Source of the DNA: Bacteroidales bacterium
Lineage (GTDB): Bacteria > Bacteroidota > Bacteroidia > Bacteroidales > P3
Assembly (NCBI GenBank): GCA_031263015.1
Contig: JAISGN010000006.1
Span: 1 to 64,000 of the forward strand
DNA: 64,000 nucleotides
Direction of reading: 5' to 3'
Positions 1 through 8,601 of the stretch are shown here, one piece after another. Numbering within the stretch: the stretch's first letter is position 1; each line of letters opens with the position of its first letter. The notes under the pieces were generated by a model that worked only from the letters and a program-made list of their open reading frames with translations, searched no databases and was not told the origin of the DNA. Made by a program: the position numbers and the translations under genes.

Positions 1-551
1 TGCTTGCGGACATCCGACATAGAGACGTCCAACTTGCCAGCATATTCGTCATTGCGGCTCATGGTTTCTTTCTCAAAGGCTTCATTTTTCTCGTGCAGTT
101 TATCCACCCAAGGCAGCAGTGCCAACAGACTGACTTCATTACTAAACTTCGTTTGCAAATCCTGTATCAGGTTGTAAATAGAAGCGGTTTGCTGGCTGTA
201 AGACATTGCGGGGATGTTGCCGTAAGTCTCGAACACATACTCTAACTTCTCCCCAGCCTCACGCTTTGCCTGTTCGTAATGGTGAGCGAATGACAGCACC
301 TGATATTTAAGGCTGCGATACACCTCGTCTCTTTCGTAGTCGGTTTGCTGCATCTGTGCAGTGTAATCACTCTTTCTCAACTGCTGCAAAATGGCGTCTG
401 CCTGACTCAAAAGTTCTTCAAACTTCACCATAAATTCCGACACATCGCCATAAGTTTTGTTGTCGGACTTAATAATGTCTTTGGTTTCGGTCATAAATTG
501 AAACCACTCTTCATTCCTCAATCTTGCGAGGTCAATTCTTGTAAATTTCAT
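1..551 (-). CDS. DUF6261 family protein (partial, C-terminus outside window)
   Basis: The minus strand is open from an ATG at 551 to the window edge, giving 183 residues without a stop. The N-terminus (MKFTRIDLARLRNEEWFQFM) and the later block with VFETYGNIPA and IYNLIQDL match my recollection of DUF6261, an uncharacterised Bacteroidota family of roughly 240 residues in which most of the chain is helical. About three quarters of the protein is therefore present. No signal peptide or membrane segment is visible, so it is probably cytoplasmic. No function is known. Upstream of its start lies a 42-bp tandem repeat instead of a partner gene. Confidence 0.8.
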   Translation of the reverse strand, partial: MKFTRIDLARLRNEEWFQFMTETKDIIKSDNKTYGDVSEFMVKFEELLSQADAILQQLRKSDYTAQMQQTDYERDEVYRSLKYQVLSFAHHYEQAKREAGEKLEYVFETYGNIPAMSYSQQTASIYNLIQDLQTKFSNEVSLLALLPWVDKLHEKNEAFEKETMSRNDEYAGKLDVSMSDVRK

Positions 552-615
552 AATTTTTACTGTTTATGTTTGTATTTAAATTACATAATTAACGCAAAAC
601 ATCTCAATTTATTTT

Positions 616-770
616 ACACGAAGTCTTCCCACAAGTAATTTGAGACCTTCGTGTAACACATGAAGTCTTCTCACAGGTAATTTGAGACCTTTGTGTAACG
701 CATGAAGTCTTCCCACAGGTAATTTGGGACTTTCGTGTAACACATGAAGTCTTCCCACAGGTGATTTGAG
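616..770. repeat. 42-bp tandem repeat, about 3.6 copies
   Basis: GAAGTCTTC/TC begins at 620, 662, 704 and 746, an exact 42-bp period. Each copy continues through CACAGGTAATTTGAGACCTT and ends TGTAACACAT with a few substitutions; the last copy is truncated near 770. In the first copy the arms ACACGAAG (616-623) and CTTCGTGT (647-654) are perfect inverted repeats, so each unit can fold as a hairpin. It lies in the 380-bp gap between the divergent DUF6261 gene and the membrane protein. It does not resemble the 21-bp arrays elsewhere in the window. Confidence 0.9.
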
Positions 771-855
771 GATAATGAGTGAAATTTATTTAAGATACAC
801 AAACAATAATTATACATATTACACGTTGATAATACATTAAATATCCGGCAGTGGT

Positions 856-921
856 ATGAATAACAACGGCAAAATAGAATCGCATTATGATAATCTTTTT
901 GGAAATTGGAATAAAAAATAA
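856..921 (+). CDS. Possible 21-residue leader ORF
   Basis: A short ORF (MNNNGKIESHYDNLFG...) runs from an ATG at 856 to TAA at 919-921 and stops 12 bases before the next ATG at 934. It could be a translated leader, a remnant of a larger gene, or chance. No promoter or clear ribosome binding site was found, so support is weak. Confidence 0.2.
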   Translation: MNNNGKIESHYDNLFGNWNKK

Positions 922-933
922 AACTTGTTCTCC

Positions 934-1464
934 ATGAAAAAGAAGTTTATTCAATTTGTTTTGCTAATAGCATTTATGATGCTGTTAAATTTAATAGGAC
1001 ATTTGATTGGTATTTCTTTTGTTAAAGAATATATAGAATATGGAGGTAAATATTATTATCCTTTTAGAATGTTATTCCTTATTTGTATATATTCGTTTTT
1101 TCAAATATTTGTATTTCCTATTCATAAGAAATATCGGATATTTATCATTCCAATATTTATTTTGTTATTGTTTTCACTTATGGTATTTGATGATCCAACA
1201 GGTTTTGGGCGTGAAATAGTAAATGATACAATTTCATTAGTTTCAAGGATTATTTATGTAATTTATTATATTATTGCATATAATATAACAAATCTTGAAA
1301 CAAGAATTATTTTTTTAAATTTATTGTATAGTGTTGGCTATAGTCTTTATTTGTTAGGCGTTTTTGCATCTTTCAAATATATAATGAAATATCTCGGCAG
1401 TAAATATTCGTTTTTCGCTGTAACTAATTCGCAGCAAATAACACAACAAAAAGAGAAAAAATAG
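934..1464 (+). CDS. Multi-pass membrane protein of unknown function
   Basis: A 176-residue protein, very hydrophobic, with about five predicted membrane segments near residues 5-28, 44-63, 69-87, 100-118 and 127-148 and a lysine-rich C-terminal tail. The ATG at 934 (MKKKFIQF, a typical positively charged N-terminus) is preferred over a TTG nine bases upstream. The gene is strongly AT-rich, even for this genome. It is followed one base later by the TPR gene, so the two are probably co-transcribed. I do not recognise the family; the membrane location is an inference from hydrophobicity only. Confidence 0.65.
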   Translation: MKKKFIQFVLLIAFMMLLNLIGHLIGISFVKEYIEYGGKYYYPFRMLFLICIYSFFQIFVFPIHKKYRIFIIPIFILLLFSLMVFDDPTGFGREIVNDTISLVSRIIYVIYYIIAYNITNLETRIIFLNLLYSVGYSLYLLGVFASFKYIMKYLGSKYSFFAVTNSQQITQQKEKK

Positions 1465-1465
1465 T

Positions 1466-2002
1466 ATGGAATTTATAGGTGATTATTTTGAAAAAGTAAC
1501 AGATGAAGTGCAAAACTTTATTGATAATGATGAATGGGATAAAGCAGAAAAGTTATTATTAAAGAATACTACATTGTTCCCTGATGAATGGTGGCTATTT
1601 GCTAAACTTTCACAAGCTAATAAAGGTAAGAGAGATTATGAAAAAGCCTATGAATATGCAAAAAAGGCAATGGAGATAAATCCTCATGACCATATTTGTA
1701 TGCACGAATATGCAGATGCTTTATTACGGAGGGATGAAACAGAAGAAGGGATTAAGTTAATAAAGAAGATTCTAAAAAAGGGCTTAAATGAACTTGCGTA
1801 TGGTAAATATGGGGATGGTTTAATGTATGCAAAAGCAACAATAAATGATTGCACAGCTTTATTAGGTTATGCTTATTTTGATTTGAAAGATAACAAGAAA
1901 GCCAAGTATTATTTTAGAAAACATTTAAGAAATAGGCGAAGAGGAATTTATAGTGATTTTTCAAAAATGCAAATTAACAAAGCACTAAAAGAATGTGATT
2001 AA
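1466..2002 (+). CDS. TPR-like protein of unknown function
   Basis: A 178-residue protein without a signal peptide. Residues about 36-100 form at least one and a half tetratricopeptide-like helical hairpins (WWLFAKLSQANKGKRDYEKA then AYEYAKKAMEINPHD), and a second pair near 130-160 has LGYAYFDLKDNKKAKYYFRK. TPRs are protein-interaction scaffolds; no catalytic residues are apparent. The ATG directly follows the stop of the membrane protein gene (TAGTATG), indicating translational coupling. It may act at the membrane with that neighbour, but this is inference. Confidence 0.65.
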   Translation: MEFIGDYFEKVTDEVQNFIDNDEWDKAEKLLLKNTTLFPDEWWLFAKLSQANKGKRDYEKAYEYAKKAMEINPHDHICMHEYADALLRRDETEEGIKLIKKILKKGLNELAYGKYGDGLMYAKATINDCTALLGYAYFDLKDNKKAKYYFRKHLRNRRRGIYSDFSKMQINKALKECD

Positions 2003-2141
2003 TATATTAGATTTAGAGTTATGTATATTGAATATATAATGTATAATTATTTTTGCATTGCAAAAAGATTGGTGTTCGCCTGCCATTTTTTCTTTGCGGA
2101 AAATGAAACAAAGCATTAAGACAATAAAAAAATAATTGATT

Positions 2142-2687
2142 ATGAAATATATTAACATTATCCTGACTTTGTTATTATTATTAGGATGTTCTAATAAACT
2201 ACCACCCAAACTAAAAACTGAAAAAATTGAATTTGGATATGGTCTTGGAGGAATGAATGAACTTGAACTTAAATTGACTATGCAGGTTCCAGAGGAAAGC
2301 TCTTTTGAAAAGTATGGACACGAGGCAGAATATACATATTATTATACAGTTGATAGTGTTATTATTTATGTTACAAATAGTAAATATCCTCTAAATGATG
2401 AACGTATAAAACTTATAGGAGATACAATGTATAAATGGAGAGAACAGAATAGCTCTCATGCAAGAGTAGGAATGCGAGTATTATTTGGACAAAAAGCCAC
2501 TCCTTTACCTGACACATTAGAATATTCTGGGGTAGATAAAGATGATTCATTATATTGGAAAGACATTTTGTTGGATAATATTGGCATTAGTGTAGGTTAT
2601 TGCAAAGTGCCAAAAGAAAAGAAACATTTTTTTGATAGTTTGCTTACAACATTAAAAATAGATACTTTATACTTTATAGATTATTAA
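2142..2687 (+). CDS. Lipoprotein of unknown function
   Basis: A 181-residue protein with a short hydrophobic signal peptide ending in a lipobox (LLLLGC, Cys16), so it is probably lipidated and held in the envelope. The ATG at 2142 is preferred over a TTG two codons upstream because it starts directly with the charged residue of the signal. The mature part is rich in Tyr, Lys and Glu with no motif that I recognise. It is the third gene of an AT-rich plus-strand islet after the membrane and TPR genes, 139 bp away, and may or may not share their transcript. Confidence 0.65.
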   Translation: MKYINIILTLLLLLGCSNKLPPKLKTEKIEFGYGLGGMNELELKLTMQVPEESSFEKYGHEAEYTYYYTVDSVIIYVTNSKYPLNDERIKLIGDTMYKWREQNSSHARVGMRVLFGQKATPLPDTLEYSGVDKDDSLYWKDILLDNIGISVGYCKVPKEKKHFFDSLLTTLKIDTLYFIDY

Positions 2688-2793
2688 TAGCCTTTGTTAT
2701 TACACAACTCCTAAATGCTTGAAGGAAATATGAGGGAAAGCAATAAAAAACCTAAAAATTATGTTGGTATTTGCACAGTTCAAAAAAAAGTTG

Positions 2794-2801
2794 TATTTTT
2801 G
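2794..2801 (+). promoter_or_regulatory. Promoter -7 box of the tRNA-Gly/tRNA-Leu unit
   Basis: TATTTTTG matches the Bacteroidota TAnnTTTG element, with TTTG at 2770-2773, 20 bases upstream. It ends 20 bases before tRNA-Gly. Confidence 0.6.
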
Positions 2802-2821
2802 CAGCCTCAAAAGCAAGAAAT

Positions 2822-2894
2822 GCGGAAATAGCTCAGTTGGTAGAGCGCAACCTTGCCAAGGTTGAGGTCGCGGGTCCGAGTCCCGTTTTCCGCT
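2822..2894 (+). tRNA. tRNA-Gly (GCC)
   Basis: A full cloverleaf can be drawn: acceptor stem GCGGAAA/TTTCCGC, D arm GCTC/GAGC, anticodon stem CAACC/GGTTG around loop TTGCCAA (anticodon GCC), T arm GCGGG/CCCGT with TCCGAGT loop, and discriminator T. CCA is not encoded. Confidence 0.95.
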
Positions 2895-2903
2895 CTAAAA
2901 AAA

Positions 2904-2932
2904 CCCGATGTAAGTTTATCGGGATTTTTTTT
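2904..2932 (+). terminator. Rho-independent terminator after tRNA-Gly
   Basis: CCCGAT (2904-2909) pairs with ATCGGG (2918-2923) across an 8-base loop, followed by a run of eight T. It stands between the two tRNAs, so tRNA-Leu may depend on read-through or on its own promoter. Confidence 0.75.
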
Positions 2933-2943
2933 ACAAAAGGTCT

Positions 2944-3028
2944 GCTCTGGTGGTGGAATTGGTAGACACGCAGGACTTAAAATCCTGTGAACATTGCGTT
3001 CGTGCGGGTTCAAGTCCCGCCCGGAGTA
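2944..3028 (+). tRNA. tRNA-Leu (TAA)
   Basis: A class II tRNA of 85 bases with a long variable arm. Anticodon stem CAGGA/TCCTG encloses loop CTTAAAA (anticodon TAA). The T arm is GCGGG/CCCGC with TTCAAGT, and the D arm has GGTGGAATTGGTAGACAC. The acceptor stem contains a G-U closing pair. CCA is not encoded. Confidence 0.93.
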
Positions 3029-3033
3029 CATCA

Positions 3034-3066
3034 AAAGCCCGATAATTTTATTGTTGTCGGGCTTTG
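3034..3066 (+). terminator. Terminator hairpin after tRNA-Leu
   Basis: AAAGCCCGA (3034-3042) pairs with TCGGGCTTT (3057-3065) across a 14-base loop that can be shortened by TAA/TTG pairing. A T-rich stretch follows. Confidence 0.65.
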
Positions 3067-3134
3067 GTCTTTTATATCTTCACATAATATATTTTATTGT
3101 TGATTTCGTTACCATATTGCTGCCGATTATTTTG

Positions 3135-3142
3135 TACATTTG
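3135..3142 (+). promoter_or_regulatory. Promoter -7 box of the DUF5131 gene
   Basis: TACATTTG fits TAnnTTTG and lies 30 bases before the ATG at 3173. Confidence 0.5.
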
Positions 3143-3172
3143 CAAAATGAGAAAGAATTATTGTAGTATCTG

Positions 3173-3916
3173 ATGGACGTAAATTGGAATCCATGGCATG
3201 GATGTAAAAAAATCAGCGAGGGATGCAGGAATTGTTATGTTTATAGACAAGATGCGCACAACGACAAAGACGGAAGCATAGTGTCCAAAACAGCAAATTT
3301 TAATCTGCCTCTTAAACTCAATCGTCAGAAATCTTATAAGATTCCACCTCAAACATTGGTTTGTACCTGTTTTACTTCTGATTTTTTGTTGGATGAGGCT
3401 GATAAGTGGCGAGATGAGGTGTGGAATATGATTGAAAAGCGACAAGACCTCACTTTTCTCTTTTTTACTAAACGTATAGACAGATTTGATGTCTGCAAAC
3501 CCGCCAATTGGGGCGATGGATACGAGAATGTGGTTGTGGGATGCACATGTGAAAATCAAAAGGCAGCGGATTATCGGTTGCCGATTTTCAAATCATTGCC
3601 CATAAAGCATAAATTGATTATATTAGCCCCTATTTTGGAACGAATAGATTTAAGAAATCATTTATGCGAAGAATATAAGGAGGTGTCGGTTGGGGGAGAG
3701 TCAGGGACGGAAGCAAGGGTTTGTAATTATGAATGGGTGCTTGATATTCGTAATCAGTGCATAGAAAACGATATAACTTTTACTTATCACCAGACTGGGG
3801 CTAAATTGTTTTATAATAACAGATTGTATTACATCAGACGCCAGTTTCAACATTCTCAAGCGGCAAAAGCAGGTATCAATTTTCTCTCCTCAAAGCCTTA
3901 TCGTCAAAGAATATGA
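3173..3916 (+). CDS. DUF5131 (phage Gp37/Gp68-type) radical-SAM-like protein
   Basis: A 247-residue protein opening with WNPWHGCKKISEGCRNCY, the hallmark of the DUF5131 family, which is related to radical SAM enzymes. Cys11, Cys18 and Cys21 form a Cx6Cx2C set suited to bind a [4Fe-4S] cluster. Later family-typical blocks are VGCTCENQ, LILAPILE and VGGESGTEARVC followed by EWVLDIRNQC. The family was first named from phage genes but is common in chromosomes; its reaction is not established. It stands alone downstream of two tRNAs, a place where transferred genes often settle, although no integrase is nearby. Confidence 0.85.
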   Translation: MDVNWNPWHGCKKISEGCRNCYVYRQDAHNDKDGSIVSKTANFNLPLKLNRQKSYKIPPQTLVCTCFTSDFLLDEADKWRDEVWNMIEKRQDLTFLFFTKRIDRFDVCKPANWGDGYENVVVGCTCENQKAADYRLPIFKSLPIKHKLIILAPILERIDLRNHLCEEYKEVSVGGESGTEARVCNYEWVLDIRNQCIENDITFTYHQTGAKLFYNNRLYYIRRQFQHSQAAKAGINFLSSKPYRQRI

Positions 3917-3948
3917 CAACAATGCTATTGAAAGATGGATAAAATGCG

Positions 3949-3956
3949 TACTTTTG
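3949..3956 (+). promoter_or_regulatory. Promoter -7 box of the activase-like gene
   Basis: TACTTTTG, with a TTG at 3928-3930 18 bases upstream. It gives a leader of about 65 bases before the ATG at 4027. Confidence 0.55.
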
Positions 3957-4026
3957 CACACTAATTTTTTATACCGGCACAGCAAGAAAAACATTTAGAC
4001 AAACCATAAGGAATATTATACAAATT

Positions 4027-7000
4027 ATGACACAATCAAACAAATATGGTATAGGAATCGATATAGGTTCAACAACACTTAAAATTATTGTTTTAAATGT
4101 TGATGGCGAGATTGTGCATAAGGTGTATGTTAGACATAAGGCAGAGGTTAATACTGTACTAAATGATGAGTTGGGAAAGGTATTTGGACATTTTGAAGGA
4201 GCATCGTTTGGCATTGCAATAACAGGTTCTGTCGGTATGGGCTTAGCTGAGCGAAGTGAATTGCCGTTTGTGCAGGAGGTTGTGGCGGCTATAAATGTTA
4301 TACGGCAGAAATATTCTTCCGCTCAGACCATGATTGATATTGGAGGCGAGGATGCAAAAATTGTTTTCTTTGAACGTGGCAAGCAACCTGATATCCGTAT
4401 GAACGGTTCTTGTGCCGGTGGTACTGGAGCATTCATTGACCAGATGGCAGACCTCTTGAATATATCTGCTGATGCTCTTGGAGAGAAAGCATTGCAGTAT
4501 GAGAAAATTTATCCTGTGGCTTCCCGTTGCGGAGTCTTCGCAAAAACCGATGTTCAGAACCTTATCGCCGGTGATGTGCCTGTTGCTGATATTGCAATGT
4601 CTGTTTTATACACCGTAGCCTTACAAACTATAACGGCTTTAATGAGAGGAAATGAGTCAAAGCCGCAAGTGTTGTGTGTAGGCGGTCCTTTAACTTTTCT
4701 GCCAGCCCTTCGCAATGCGTTTAAGCAAGTAATGAAAATAGAGGATAAGGATTTTATTCTGCCGGAGAATAGTGAATTTTTCCCGGCTTGGGGATGTGCC
4801 ATAGCCTCACTTGATAATAATTTAACCTTATCAAAAGAGGAATTAACGAAACATCTTTTAATAAAAACCAAAGAGGCTTTCAATACATCATTATCACCTT
4901 TGTTCAACAGCAAAGAGGAATATGAGCAATGGAAACAAAACAGAAATATAAAGAAACTTAAATCCCGCACATTAGAACCAAACGAAACGTTAAGATGTTA
5001 TCTTGGTATTGACGCAGGCTCAACGACTACAAAAATCTTAATCATAGATGATGACTATAATATAGTGTTTAGTTATTATACTTCCAATCAAGGCAATCAT
5101 CTTGGTAAGGTCGCCGAAGGTATGGCGTTGTTTCATAAAGAGATTAAGGCAAAAAATATAGATTGTAATTTTATTTCATCAGCATCAACCGGCTATGGAG
5201 AGGATTTAATTCGCACAGCATTTGATTTGGACTTTGGGATTGTTGAAACGATGGCTCATTTGAGAGGAGCACAATATGTTAATCCTAATGTGTCTTTTGT
5301 GCTTGACATCGGCGGACAGGATATGAAATCTATTTTTACGAGCAATGGTGTAATTTCTAACATAGAACTGAACGAGGCATGCTCGTCCGGCTGTGGCTCT
5401 TTCCTGCAAAATTTTGCTTCAACGATGAATCTCTCTTTGGATGCTTTCACTCAGGAAGCCGCATTAGCCGAATATCCAGCCGATTTAGGAACTCGCTGCA
5501 CTGTTTTTATGAATTCCAAAGTCAAACAATCCTTACGTGAAAATGCTTCAATAGGAGATATTGCGGCTGGCTTGGCTTATTCGGTTGTGAAGAATTGTCT
5601 GTTCAAAGTATTGAAGATTGCTAATCTTAATATGCTTGGTGATAATATTGTTGTGCAGGGTGGAACTTTTAAGAACGACGCTGTGTATCGTGCATTGGAG
5701 TTATTGAGCGAGAAATCGGTAAGCAGTACCGACCATCCCGAACTTATGGGGGCTTTTGGTGCGGCTCTGTATGCCAAGAGTGCAAATAGCAGTTCTGTTG
5801 TAAGAAAAGAAATCTCTGCCGACATCAATAATATAGACAAGACAGAGTTAAATTGCAGCGGATGCAACAATAAATGCCATATTACCAAATTTACATTTGC
5901 TAATGGCAACGTTTGCTATAACGGAAACAAATGTGAGAAGATTTTTTCAAGCAAAGCATCCGCTCAAACCAAGGGTTACAACGCCTTTATCTCCAAATAT
6001 GATGCAATATTCAATCGTTCGGCAGAACAAAATCCGCGTCCGAGAGGTTCAATTGGTATTCCGCGTGTGCTGAATATGTATGAAAATTATCCGTTCTGGC
6101 ATACGCTTTTCACCGAATGCGGTTTTGATGTTATATTGTCCCCTCATTCTTCTACCGAATTATACAAAACCGGTGTCGGAAGCGTAATGTCGGAAAATAT
6201 TTGCTTCCCTGCCAAAGTTGTACACGGACATATAATGGCTCTTATCAAGTATAATGTAGAGAGAATATTCTATCCCATCATTCCTAAGGAGACTAAAGAT
6301 TTTGACAGCAGCAGTAATTCCTTTAATTGCCCCGTTGTAAGTGGCTATCCTGAGGTTATTCGCAGTGCAATCAACCCTGCAAAATATGGAATCAAGTTTG
6401 ATAAACCTGTTATCAACTTTAACGATACGGAAGTGCTGCGTAAAGGTTGCTATGCTTACTTATCGGAACTTATGGTTGATAAAAAAACTTTTGCAAGGGC
6501 ATTTGCAAAGGCTTTACGCATAAAAGATACATATAAACATTCGTTTGTAAAAGAACAAAAGTTAATTCTTAACAATGCATTAAAGAAAGATAAAGAATTA
6601 GTGTTCATTGTTTCGGGCAGACCTTACCATGCCGACCCTTTTATCCATCAACAGGTGGGGCAAATCCTTTCCGGACTCGGTGTTCATGCATTAAGTGATG
6701 ATGTATTGCTGGAAGGCGACAAAAAAGGCTTCTCTAATCTTAATATGGTTTCGCAATGGTCGTATCCTAATAGAGTTGTTTCCACTGCTATGGCGGTTGC
6801 GGATATGCCTGCCAACGTTCAGATGCTTCAACTCAACTCTTTCGGCTGCGGACCAGACTCTTTTTTTATGGAAGAGACGGGAAATATTCTTAAACATTCT
6901 GGTAAAAATTATACTGTATTGCGTATTGATGAGATAGCAAGCCCCGGCTCTATTCGTTTGAGATTACGCTCCCTTATTGAGTCTCTTAAATCGGCTGATA

Positions 7001-8253
7001 CCTCCATTCATACCGCTTCTGTCAAATATGAGGGCTATACTGCTACATTCAAAGAGGAGGATAGGAAACGTACCATTCTTATTCCTTGGTTTAGCGACTT
7101 TATTTCGCCCTTTATACCAAAACTTGCTGAGATTGCCGGCTACAAATTCATAAATGTGCCCAAGACATCAAAGCAATCTGCCGACATAGGCTTAAAATAC
7201 GGCAACAATGAGGTATGTTATCCTGCTACATTGGTTTTAGGAGATGTTATTGCGGCACTTCAAAGCGGGCAATACAACTTAAAAAATGTTGCAATAGCCA
7301 TAACTCAGACCGGAGGGCAGTGTAGAGCCACCAACTATTTATCTCAAATCAAGCAGGGCTTACATAATGCCGGTTTTGACAACATTCCCGTCATTTCGGT
7401 CTCACTTGGCGGCACTGTTTATCAGAATGAACAGGATTTTAAGATACCTTTTTTCAAGCTTTTCAACATTGGTGTTTATACTTTGCTGTTTGCCGACGCT
7501 ATTGAGCAGATGTATGCGTCAAGTGTAGCAAGAGAAAAGATTAAAGGGACGTCTTTGGCACTTTTTGACCGCTATATATCAAAGGCGGTCGCCGTTGTAA
7601 CCCAACGAAAGCCCAAACTGCTCTTTGAAATCCTTACCCAAGCCGTAGAAGACTTCAATAAAATAGAGGTAAGCGGCGAACCGCAGAAAGTAGGCTTTAT
7701 CGGCGAGATATTTTTGAAATATAATAATTACGGGCAAGCACATATCGGGCAATGGTTACAGGAACACAAGATAGAGGTAGTAACTCCGCCGATGATAGAC
7801 TTTCTTTTGCAGGCATTTGTCAATAGTAAGGTTAATGCCTATCAGGGTACGAAGAACACCAGTCGCCTTTCGCTCCATATAACCTCTCTTTTTTACAAAA
7901 TAATATCAAGAAAAATCAAACGTATAGAGCGGATTCATCGCCGTTATCGCTACTTTTCTCCGAATGAATCAATCTTTCGCAAGGCTAAATACGCATCTGA
8001 AATTCTGGATTTGTCCAATCAGTTTGGTGAAGGCTGGGCTATTGCAGGCGAGGTGGCGTTTTTTGCTCATCATAACATCAATAAAGTCGTTTGTGTGCAG
8101 CCTTTCGGGTGTATTGCCAACCATATTGTAGCCAAAGGCATAGAACGCCGCATCAAAACCCGATATCCTAAAATGAATATCTTGTTTCTGGATATTGATA
8201 ACGGCTCTGCTGAGGTTAATCTCCAGAATCGTCTCCATTTTCTCATCAAATAG
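4027..8253 (+). CDS. 2-hydroxyacyl-CoA dehydratase activase-type ATPase/DUF2229 fusion protein
   Basis: A 1408-residue protein with two tandem BadF/BadG/BcrA/BcrD-type ASKHA ATPase domains: the first has DIGSTTLK at 12-19 and NGSCAGGTG with Cys129; the second has DAGSTTTK at 329-336 and NEACSSGCG with Cys452 and Cys456. A cysteine cluster at 610, 613 and 617 leads into the DUF2229 region (about 670-900, GRPYHADP near 866) and a C-terminal part resembling dehydratase subunits (CYPATLVLGD near 1064). Known activators of this family are [4Fe-4S] dimers that inject an electron into 2-hydroxyacyl-CoA dehydratases using ATP. This long single-chain version is common in anaerobes, but its own reaction is unknown. 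No dehydratase gene lies beside it. Confidence 0.85.
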   Translation: MTQSNKYGIGIDIGSTTLKIIVLNVDGEIVHKVYVRHKAEVNTVLNDELGKVFGHFEGASFGIAITGSVGMGLAERSELPFVQEVVAAINVIRQKYSSAQTMIDIGGEDAKIVFFERGKQPDIRMNGSCAGGTGAFIDQMADLLNISADALGEKALQYEKIYPVASRCGVFAKTDVQNLIAGDVPVADIAMSVLYTVALQTITALMRGNESKPQVLCVGGPLTFLPALRNAFKQVMKIEDKDFILPENSEFFPAWGCAIASLDNNLTLSKEELTKHLLIKTKEAFNTSLSPLFNSKEEYEQWKQNRNIKKLKSRTLEPNETLRCYLGIDAGSTTTKILIIDDDYNIVFSYYTSNQGNHLGKVAEGMALFHKEIKAKNIDCNFISSASTGYGEDLIRTAFDLDFGIVETMAHLRGAQYVNPNVSFVLDIGGQDMKSIFTSNGVISNIELNEACSSGCGSFLQNFASTMNLSLDAFTQEAALAEYPADLGTRCTVFMNSKVKQSLRENASIGDIAAGLAYSVVKNCLFKVLKIANLNMLGDNIVVQGGTFKNDAVYRALELLSEKSVSSTDHPELMGAFGAALYAKSANSSSVVRKEISADINNIDKTELNCSGCNNKCHITKFTFANGNVCYNGNKCEKIFSSKASAQTKGYNAFISKYDAIFNRSAEQNPRPRGSIGIPRVLNMYENYPFWHTLFTECGFDVILSPHSSTELYKTGVGSVMSENICFPAKVVHGHIMALIKYNVERIFYPIIPKETKDFDSSSNSFNCPVVSGYPEVIRSAINPAKYGIKFDKPVINFNDTEVLRKGCYAYLSELMVDKKTFARAFAKALRIKDTYKHSFVKEQKLILNNALKKDKELVFIVSGRPYHADPFIHQQVGQILSGLGVHALSDDVLLEGDKKGFSNLNMVSQWSYPNRVVSTAMAVADMPANVQMLQLNSFGCGPDSFFMEETGNILKHSGKNYTVLRIDEIASPGSIRLRLRSLIESLKSADTSIHTASVKYEGYTATFKEEDRKRTILIPWFSDFISPFIPKLAEIAGYKFINVPKTSKQSADIGLKYGNNEVCYPATLVLGDVIAALQSGQYNLKNVAIAITQTGGQCRATNYLSQIKQGLHNAGFDNIPVISVSLGGTVYQNEQDFKIPFFKLFNIGVYTLLFADAIEQMYASSVAREKIKGTSLALFDRYISKAVAVVTQRKPKLLFEILTQAVEDFNKIEVSGEPQKVGFIGEIFLKYNNYGQAHIGQWLQEHKIEVVTPPMIDFLLQAFVNSKVNAYQGTKNTSRLSLHITSLFYKIISRKIKRIERIHRRYRYFSPNESIFRKAKYASEILDLSNQFGEGWAIAGEVAFFAHHNINKVVCVQPFGCIANHIVAKGIERRIKTRYPKMNILFLDIDNGSAEVNLQNRLHFLIK

Positions 8254-8281
8254 CACGCATAGAGCAGATATTATTTATATC

Positions 8282-8470
8282 AAAGCCCGTTTCGCACCGA
8301 CATTACCCCCTTTGCTCAAAACCAAACAGCGTTTTATGCAAATGAAACAGCCTTTCGTTAGCACGAAACAGCGTTTTGGAAAAATGAAACAGCCTTTCGT
8401 GAAATTTAAACAGCCTTTGAGAAAAAAATAATGTCAGTGCGACACGCACAAACAGCCTTTCGCTAACGTA
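8282..8470. repeat. 21-bp lattice array, locus 1
   Basis: Core-like 11-mers start at 8282, 8324, 8345, 8366, 8387, 8408 and 8450, all spaced by 21 or 42 bp. The cores are AAACAGCCTTT or AAACAGCGTTT (the first is AAAGCCCGTTT), all in one orientation apart from the first. A hairpin copy (ATGTCAGTGCGACACGCAC, 8431-8449) fills one 42-bp step without changing the phase, and a decayed one (TTCGCACCGACATTA) lies in the first step. The array lies in the gap after the activase-like gene. Confidence 0.9.
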
Positions 8471-8601
8471 TTATCCGATAAGGCGGTTATGGTTCTTTGT
8501 TGCGTAATCTTGTGAGGGGATTTCGGCATTTTCAACGGACGTTTAACCGCAACCGAAAAAGGACTCAGATTTTTATTTTAATGCAGGATTAAAATAATTT
8601 G

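Noticed and set aside
2771..3034. ORFs on both strands over the tRNA region
   Set aside because: They cross tRNA-Gly and tRNA-Leu; the antisense one is the usual false protein produced by tRNA genes.
8195..8431. ORF ending in KQPF heptapeptides
   Set aside because: It starts inside the activase gene in another frame and continues only because the 21-bp array is a multiple of three.
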